In this document: one piece after another, positions 58,816-64,000 of the stretch
How positions within the stretch are numbered: the stretch's first letter is position 1
How the letters are laid out: each line of letters begins with the position of its first letter
Assembly: GCF_000014125.1 (NCBI RefSeq)
Contig: NC_008593.1
Span: 186,001 to 250,000, forward strand
Source of the DNA: Clostridium novyi NT
GTDB taxonomy: Bacteria > Bacillota > Clostridia > Clostridiales > Clostridiaceae
Direction of reading: 5' to 3'
DNA: 64,000 nucleotides
Made by a program: the position numbers and the translations under genes
The notes under the pieces: model-generated
Databases searched by the model: none
Told to the model about the DNA's origin: nothing
The model's input: the letters and a program-made list of their open reading frames with translations, nothing else

Positions 58816-60090
58816 ATGTCAACCTTACGTAACGCTTGGAAAGTTCCCGAATTAAGAAAAAGAATTTTATTTACATTATTTATGGTAGCAATTATCAGGA
58901 TGGGAAATCATATTCCTGTTCCTGGAATTGATACCGGAGCACTAGCTAACATGACAAAAGCGGGGACGTTGTTTAGTTTTTATGATTTAATGTCAGGTGG
59001 TGCATTAAGTAACTTTAGTATTTTTGCTATGGGGGTTATCCCTTATATCAACTCATCAATAATATTTCAATTATTAACGATTGCTATCCCTTCATTAGAA
59101 CAATTATCTAAAGAAGGAGAAGAAGGTAGAAAGAAGATTCAAAAATATACAAGATATGCAGCAATTCTTTTAGGAGCACTTCAATCATTTGGAACTTATG
59201 CATTAATAAGAAACTATGGAGCCGCTACTAATATAGGAAAGTTTGATATATTTTTGATGGTTCTTACACTAACTACTGCATCAACATTTTTGATGTGGTT
59301 AGGAGACCAAATAACTGTAAAAGGTATAGGCAATGGTATCTCATTAATAATATTTGTTAATATAATTTCAAGATTGCCAGAAAAAGTATTGAAAATTAAC
59401 AGTTTGCAACAAAATCAAACAGTTAGTATAGTTCAAGTAATTTTCCTAATAGTGTTTGTGTTATTGATGTTTACTGGTGTTGTTATAGCTACATTAGCTG
59501 AAAGAAGAATACCTATTCAATATGCAGCTAAGAATTCTGGCGGAAGAATGTTAAAAGGTCAATCAACACATATACCTATAAACATGAATTCATCTGCTAT
59601 CATAGCTATAATTTTTGCTATGTCGGTAATGCAATTTCCAGCAACTATTGGAAGCTTTTGGCCACAATCTGCATTCTATAAATTTGTTACTGCAAGTAAG
59701 TACAGTGTATTTAGAATGAACTCATGGCCATATGCTATTATTACTGCAATATTAGTTATATTTTTTACTTGGTTTTATACTGAAGTTACTTTTAAACCAG
59801 ATGAAATGGCAGAAAATATACATAAATCTGCTGGATTTATCCCAGGAGTAAGACCTGGTGAAGCAACAGCAAGATTTATAGAAAAAGTATTAGTGAGAGT
59901 ATCAATACTTGGAGGAATATTTGCTACATTTATAGCATTAGTTCCTATGATCTTTGAATCAGTTGGAGCATTCAAAGGAATATCCTTAGGAGGTACAGCA
60001 TTACTGATAGAAGTTGGAGTTGCTCTTGACTTCATGAGAGTATTAGAATCTCAATTAGTAATGAGACACTACAAAGGATTCTTAAAATAA
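58816..60090 (+). CDS. secY: Preprotein translocase subunit SecY
   Basis: SecY forms the protein-conducting channel with SecE. The 424-residue protein has ten hydrophobic spans, the plug region GALANMTKAGTLFSFYDLMS and the cytoplasmic AERRIPIQYA loop near residue 232. GAGGTG inside the rplO end is the binding site, so it is translationally coupled to L15. Confidence 0.98.
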   Translation: MSTLRNAWKVPELRKRILFTLFMVAIIRMGNHIPVPGIDTGALANMTKAGTLFSFYDLMSGGALSNFSIFAMGVIPYINSSIIFQLLTIAIPSLEQLSKEGEEGRKKIQKYTRYAAILLGALQSFGTYALIRNYGAATNIGKFDIFLMVLTLTTASTFLMWLGDQITVKGIGNGISLIIFVNIISRLPEKVLKINSLQQNQTVSIVQVIFLIVFVLLMFTGVVIATLAERRIPIQYAAKNSGGRMLKGQSTHIPINMNSSAIIAIIFAMSVMQFPATIGSFWPQSAFYKFVTASKYSVFRMNSWPYAIITAILVIFFTWFYTEVTFKPDEMAENIHKSAGFIPGVRPGEATARFIEKVLVRVSILGGIFATFIALVPMIFESVGAFKGISLGGTALLIEVGVALDFMRVLESQLVMRHYKGFLK

Positions 60091-60117
60091 ATAGTATATA
60101 ATTGGGAGTTGATATGT

Positions 60118-60768
60118 ATGAGAATGATTTTGTTAGGACCTCCTGGAGCAGGTAAGGGCACACAAGCAAAATTAATAAGTGAGAAATACTCTATTCCTCA
60201 TATATCTACAGGGGATATATTCAGAAAGAATATATCAGAAAAGACACCTTTAGGAGTAAAAGCTAAAGAGTATATGGATAAAGGACAATTAGTTCCAGAT
60301 GAACTAACTATAGATTTAGTTAATGATAGACTAACACATGAAGATTGTAAAAAAGGCTTTTTATTAGATGGATTTCCTAGAACAGTAAAGCAAGCAGAAG
60401 CTTTAGAAAAATTCTTAACAGAAAACAATCAAAGTTTAGATACTGCATTGCTTATAGATGTTCCAAGTTCTTTTATACTTGAAAGAATGACAGGAAGAAG
60501 AGTTTGCCCATCATGTGGTGCAAGTTATCATATAAAATTCAACCCTCCTAAAATTGAAGGACTATGTGATGTTTGCAAAAAAGAAGTCATTCAAAGAAAA
60601 GATGATACTGAGGAAACTGTAAAAGAAAGAATAGAAGTGTATGATAGACAAACTCAACCATTAGTAGATTTTTATTCATCTAAGGATCAATTATTTGTGG
60701 TTGATGGTACACAATCAATTGATCAGGTTTTTGAAACCATTTCTAATCACATAGAAGGCGATAAATAG
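60118..60768 (+). CDS. adk: Adenylate kinase
   Basis: Adk interconverts ATP, ADP and AMP. The 216 residues show the P-loop [10 protein letters not shown] near residues 7-16, STGDIFR near 30, GFPRT near 84 and a zinc-type LID with CPSC and CDVC (around residues 130-153). I started at ATG 60118, nine bases after GGAG, rather than the TTG three codons before. map follows with no gap. Confidence 0.97.
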   Translation: MRMILLGPPGAGKGTQAKLISEKYSIPHISTGDIFRKNISEKTPLGVKAKEYMDKGQLVPDELTIDLVNDRLTHEDCKKGFLLDGFPRTVKQAEALEKFLTENNQSLDTALLIDVPSSFILERMTGRRVCPSCGASYHIKFNPPKIEGLCDVCKKEVIQRKDDTEETVKERIEVYDRQTQPLVDFYSSKDQLFVVDGTQSIDQVFETISNHIEGDK

Positions 60769-61515
60769 ATGATAACTATTAAAAACTCTAAAGAAATTGA
60801 GTATATGAGACACGCTGGAAAAATAGTTGGGGATACTTTGGCTCTTTTAGAGGAATCTATAAAGCCGGGAATAACAACTAAAGATTTGGATAGAATAGCA
60901 GAAGAATACATAAGAAAATGTAACGCTATTCCATCATTTAAAGGATATTATGGTTTTCCTGCTTCAGTATGTACTTCTGTAAATGAAGAAGTTGTTCATG
61001 GTATACCAGGAGATAGAGTATTACATGAAGGTGATATAATAAGCATTGATTGTGGAGCTATATTAAATGGATATCATGGGGATGCAGCGAGAACTTTTGC
61101 TGTAGGCAATATATCAAAAGAAGCTGAAGACTTAATTAAAGTTACTAGAGATAGTTTCTTTAAGGGAGTTGAAAATGCTATAGTTGGTAATAAGCTAACA
61201 GATATATCTGCTGCAATCCAAAAACATGCTGAATCTCATGGATACTCAGTAGTAAGAGATTATGTAGGGCATGGTATTGGAACGGCAATGCATGAAGAAC
61301 CTGAAGTGCCTAATTTCGGTAGACCTGGCAGAGGTCCCAAATTAGTAGAAGGCATGGTTTTAGCAATTGAACCAATGATTAACGTTGGAGAATTATATGT
61401 GGAAGTTTTATCAAATGATTGGACAGTAGTTACTAGAGATAGAAAATTATCAGCTCATTATGAAAATACTGTGGCCATATTAAATAACGGGCCTGAAATA
61501 TTAACTTTAGGTTAA
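60769..61515 (+). CDS. map: Methionine aminopeptidase
   Basis: Removes the initiator methionine. The 248 residues include the metal ligands: VNEEVVHGIPG near residue 77, SIDCGAILNGYHGDAARTF near 95, GHGIGTAMHEEPEVPNFG near 167, and ML-type AIEPMIN near 202. The ATG follows the adk stop directly. The secY-adk-map order is conserved. Confidence 0.97.
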   Translation: MITIKNSKEIEYMRHAGKIVGDTLALLEESIKPGITTKDLDRIAEEYIRKCNAIPSFKGYYGFPASVCTSVNEEVVHGIPGDRVLHEGDIISIDCGAILNGYHGDAARTFAVGNISKEAEDLIKVTRDSFFKGVENAIVGNKLTDISAAIQKHAESHGYSVVRDYVGHGIGTAMHEEPEVPNFGRPGRGPKLVEGMVLAIEPMINVGELYVEVLSNDWTVVTRDRKLSAHYENTVAILNNGPEILTLG

Positions 61516-61528
61516 TTGAGGTGACAAG

Positions 61529-61810
61529 GTGGAATATAACGAACTTATAGGAAGAATTGCATACTCGAAAGCTGGAAGAGATCAAGGAAGATTCTTTATA
61601 ATATTTGATGTAATAAATGATGATTATGTTAATATTGTAGATGGAGACTTGAGAACAGTAGAAAAACCTAAAAAGAAGAAAATAAAGCATTTAGAAGTTA
61701 ATGATGAGGTAATGGAAGATGCAAGAGATATGATAATTTCTAATAATAGTATTAGTAATATAAAAGTAAGAAGATTTTTGAAAAATAGGGACGCTATTAA
61801 GGAGGGTTAA
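61529..61810 (+). CDS. KOW-domain RNA-binding protein (L14e-like)
   Basis: A 93-residue protein starting at GTG after GAGGTGACAAG. The N-terminal part ([20 protein letters not shown]) is a KOW/SH3-like fold resembling archaeal and eukaryotic L14e. A basic segment [12 protein letters not shown] follows. It sits between map and infA, a position it holds in many Clostridia. Its target is unknown; the place and fold suggest ribosome or mRNA binding. Confidence 0.88.
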   Translation: MEYNELIGRIAYSKAGRDQGRFFIIFDVINDDYVNIVDGDLRTVEKPKKKKIKHLEVNDEVMEDARDMIISNNSISNIKVRRFLKNRDAIKEG

Positions 61811-61817
61811 GTACCTT

Positions 61818-62036
61818 ATGTCAAAAGATGATGTAATAGAAATGCAAGGTACAGTTTTAGAAGCTTTGCCTAATGCTATGTTTCAAATTCAGCTAGAAAG
61901 CGGTCAGACAATATTAGGTCACGTATCTGGTAAATTAAGAATGAACTTCATTAGAATTTTACCAGGTGATAAAGTTACAGTTGAGCTTTCTCCATACGAT
62001 CTATCAAGAGGTAGAATAACTTGGAGAGCTAAATAG
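61818..62036 (+). CDS. infA: Translation initiation factor IF-1
   Basis: IF-1 blocks the A site in initiation. The 72 residues are the usual S1-like barrel: [20 protein letters not shown], then [20 protein letters not shown], ending [20 protein letters not shown] precedes ATG by about 10 bases and overlaps the previous stop. Confidence 0.98.
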   Translation: MSKDDVIEMQGTVLEALPNAMFQIQLESGQTILGHVSGKLRMNFIRILPGDKVTVELSPYDLSRGRITWRAK

Positions 62037-62165
<129 letters not shown>

Positions 62166-62213
62166 TATATAAACGTAAAAAAGTTATTAAAAATAGTTGA
62201 TAAATCAATTAAA

Positions 62214-62243
62214 TTGCAATATCATGTATAAGTATGATATAAA
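62214..62243 (+). promoter_or_regulatory. Candidate promoter of rpsM-rpsK-rpsD
   Basis: TTGCAA and TATAAA with an 18-base spacer lie in the 155-base gap after rpmJ. The perfect inverted repeat ATATCAT/ATGATAT overlaps the spacer and -10. Confidence 0.5.
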
Positions 62244-62320
62244 TTAAAACTTAAAAAAGTTTATATGCGGCTGCTAACATAAATTAGGATGAAAGTTGAA
62301 AATTAGGAGGTGTAAAGTCA

Positions 62321-62692
62321 ATGGCTAGAATAGCTGGTATTGACCTACCAAAGGAAAAAAGAGTTGAAGTGGGTCTAACTTACATCTACGGGATTGGAAT
62401 AAACAGATCTCGTGAGATTCTTAAAGAAACAGGAGTTAATCCAGACACTAGAGTTAAGGATTTAAGTGAAGAAGAAGTAAACACAATAAGAGATTATATC
62501 GGTAAAAACTTCGTTATCGAAGGAGATTTAAGAAGAACTATAGCTCTTGATATAAAGAGATTAGTTGAAATTGGATGTTACAGAGGAATCAGACATAGAA
62601 GAGGTCTTCCTGTAAGAGGTCAAAAAACTAAGACAAATGCTAGAACTAGAAAAGGCCCAAAAAGAGCTATTAGTGGTAAGAAAAACAAATAG
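62321..62692 (+). CDS. rpsM: 30S ribosomal protein S13
   Basis: S13 contacts tRNA and the subunit interface. The 123 residues begin [20 protein letters not shown] and have [20 protein letters not shown], followed by a basic tail. TTAGGAGGTG precedes ATG. Confidence 0.98.
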   Translation: MARIAGIDLPKEKRVEVGLTYIYGIGINRSREILKETGVNPDTRVKDLSEEEVNTIRDYIGKNFVIEGDLRRTIALDIKRLVEIGCYRGIRHRRGLPVRGQKTKTNARTRKGPKRAISGKKNK

Positions 62693-62708
62693 TAAGGAGG
62701 GATGACAA

Positions 62709-63104
62709 GTGGCAAAAGCTAATACTAGAAAAACTAGAAGAAAAAAGGAAAGAAAGAATATAGAGCACGGTTGTGCACATATAAAATCAACCTTTAACAA
62801 CTCAATAGTTACAATAACTGATGCAGTTGGTAATGCTTTATCTTGGTCAAGTGCGGGAGCTTTAGGCTTTAAAGGATCAAGAAAAAGTACTCCATTCGCA
62901 GCTCAAATGGCAGCTGAAACAGCAGCTACAGCGGCAATGGAACACGGTTTAAAGAGCATCGAAGTATATGTAAAAGGACCAGGAGCTGGTAGAGAAGCTG
63001 CTATAAGATCACTACAAGCTGCAGGACTTGAAATTACTTTAATAAAGGATGTTACTCCAATACCACACAATGGTTGTAGACCACCAAAGAGAAGAAGAGT
63101 TTAG
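62709..63104 (+). CDS. rpsK: 30S ribosomal protein S11
   Basis: S11 lines the platform near the Shine-Dalgarno helix. The 131 residues include [20 protein letters not shown] and [15 protein letters not shown] at the end. GTG start after AAGGAGGGATGA. Confidence 0.98.
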   Translation: MAKANTRKTRRKKERKNIEHGCAHIKSTFNNSIVTITDAVGNALSWSSAGALGFKGSRKSTPFAAQMAAETAATAAMEHGLKSIEVYVKGPGAGREAAIRSLQAAGLEITLIKDVTPIPHNGCRPPKRRRV

Positions 63105-63131
63105 TATATAGAAACAGGAGGTGTTACTTGA

Positions 63132-63752
63132 ATGGCTAGATACATTGGAGCTACATGTAGATTATGTAGAAGAGAAGGTATGAAACTATTTCTAAAAGGA
63201 GATAGATGTTATACAGATAAATGTGCATTCGCTAGAAGAAGCTATGCACCAGGACAACACGGACAAGGTAGAAAGAAACTTTCTAACTATGGTGTTCAAT
63301 TAAGAGAAAAACAAAAAGCTAGAAGAATCTATGGAATTCTTGAAGCTCAATTCAGAAAATACTACGAAAAAGCTGAAACAATGAGAGGTATTACAGGTGA
63401 AAACTTATTAAAACTTCTTGAAATGAGATTAGATAACGTAGTATATAAATTAGGATTTGGAAGTTCTAGAGCAGAAGCTAGACAATTAGTTACACACGGA
63501 CATTTCTTAGTAAATGGTAAGAAAGTTGATATAATCTCTTACCAAGTAAGCGCTGGAGATGTAATATCTGTTCGTGAAAAAAGCAGAGGTACTGAGAAGT
63601 TTAAGACTTTTGCTGAAAATCCAAAGACATTACCAGCTTGGTTAGAAGGAAATATAGAAAACTTTGAAGGAAAAGTTATTGCTGAGCCAACTAGAGCTGA
63701 CATTGATGTTCCAGTAAACGAAACATTAATCGTTGAGTTATATAGTAAATAA
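63132..63752 (+). CDS. rpsD: 30S ribosomal protein S4
   Basis: S4 nucleates 16S assembly. The 206 residues have a zinc-type N-terminus (C9 and C12, then C26 and C31) and the S4 domain [30 protein letters not shown] precedes ATG. In several bacteria S4 represses the alpha operon; no site was identified. Confidence 0.98.
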   Translation: MARYIGATCRLCRREGMKLFLKGDRCYTDKCAFARRSYAPGQHGQGRKKLSNYGVQLREKQKARRIYGILEAQFRKYYEKAETMRGITGENLLKLLEMRLDNVVYKLGFGSSRAEARQLVTHGHFLVNGKKVDIISYQVSAGDVISVREKSRGTEKFKTFAENPKTLPAWLEGNIENFEGKVIAEPTRADIDVPVNETLIVELYSK

Positions 63753-63766
63753 GATTGGTAATTAGA

Positions 63767-63797
63767 TTGGAATCAGTTGCCCTCAGTATGGTATAAT
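63767..63797 (+). promoter_or_regulatory. Extended -10 promoter candidate of rpoA
   Basis: TATGGTATAAT holds a perfect TATAAT preceded by TGN; a TTGGAA lies 19 bases upstream. It would allow rpoA expression apart from the ribosomal genes. Confidence 0.45.
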
Positions 63798-63816
63798 TCA
63801 TTGAAGGAGGGTTCGT

Positions 63817-64000
63817 ATGTTAGAAATAGAAAAACCCAAAATAGAATGTGTTGAAGCATCGGAAGACGGTACTTATGGTAAGTTTGTTATAGAACCTTTA
63901 GAAAGAGGATATGGAATAACTTTAGGTAACTCACTTAGAAGAATTTTATTATCATCTTTACCTGGAGGAGCTGCAAATTCTATCAAAATAGATGGCGTTC
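63817..64000 (+). CDS. rpoA: DNA-directed RNA polymerase subunit alpha (5' part)
   Basis: Only the first 61 codons are present; the gene leaves the right edge. The N-terminus has the alpha dimerisation segment [20 protein letters not shown] followed by [21 protein letters not shown] precedes ATG. It is the expected gene after rpsD. Confidence 0.97.
   Translation, partial: MLEIEKPKIECVEASEDGTYGKFVIEPLERGYGITLGNSLRRILLSSLPGGAANSIKIDGV

Overview
The window is one contiguous piece of chromosome from a low-GC, Gram-positive anaerobe, best explained as Clostridium sensu stricto. The signs are strongly AT-rich DNA, near-universal GGAGG ribosome binding sites with frequent TTG and GTG starts, anaerobic ribonucleotide reductase, reverse rubrerythrin, a CtsR-McsAB-ClpC operon, SigH and a type Z S14 protein. 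I do not name a species. I see no prophage, transposon, CRISPR array or toxin locus; nearly all of it is core genome.

Region 1 (1-16.8 kb) is a mixed metabolic stretch. It holds the end of hisE, a cardiolipin synthase, an IscA/HesB-like cysteine-rich protein, a WG-repeat protein, and a complete pantothenate operon (panG-like, panB, panC, panD) behind two tandem hairpins that fit the geometry of the pan RNA motif. It continues with a 46-residue orphan small gene, a ferritin-like protein, nrdD-nrdG, a TPR protein, a PepV-type dipeptidase, an MFS transporter, an ECF-transporter S component, a P1-family peptidase and a reverse rubrerythrin whose promoter carries a PerR-like palindrome.

Region 2 (16.8-31.6 kb) is the ctsR-mcsA-mcsB-clpC stress operon with a CtsR operator, followed by radA, disA (c-di-AMP synthesis), a convergent unknown gene sharing a perfect 56-bp palindromic terminator with disA, a PIN-TRAM protein, ispD, cysS, mrnC, thyX, rlmB, rae1/yacP and sigH.

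Region 3 (31.6-64 kb) is the transcription and translation superoperon region: tRNA-Thr-tuf, rpmG-secE-nusG-rplKA, rplJL, rpoBC, an L7Ae-like protein-rpsL-rpsG, fusA-tuf, then the S10-spc-alpha cluster from rpsJ to the start of rpoA. The two tuf copies appear identical over 1,227 bp, extending past both ends of the gene. Control signals are dense: two L1-type binding sites before rplK and rplA, an L10 leader with an attenuator, a terminator-like hairpin between the rpoB promoter and rpoB, a structured S10 leader, and a hairpin sitting between the nusG Shine-Dalgarno and its start codon.

Starts were moved from the longest open frame to the best ribosome binding site for several genes (nrdD, pepV, rpoB, rpoC, rplJ, rpsJ, rplC, adk and others). 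Three small genes, rpmG, rpmD and rpmJ, and the 46-codon orphan were read directly from the DNA. Regulatory calls rest on hand inspection of sequence and pairing only; none has been tested with a covariance model or experiment.
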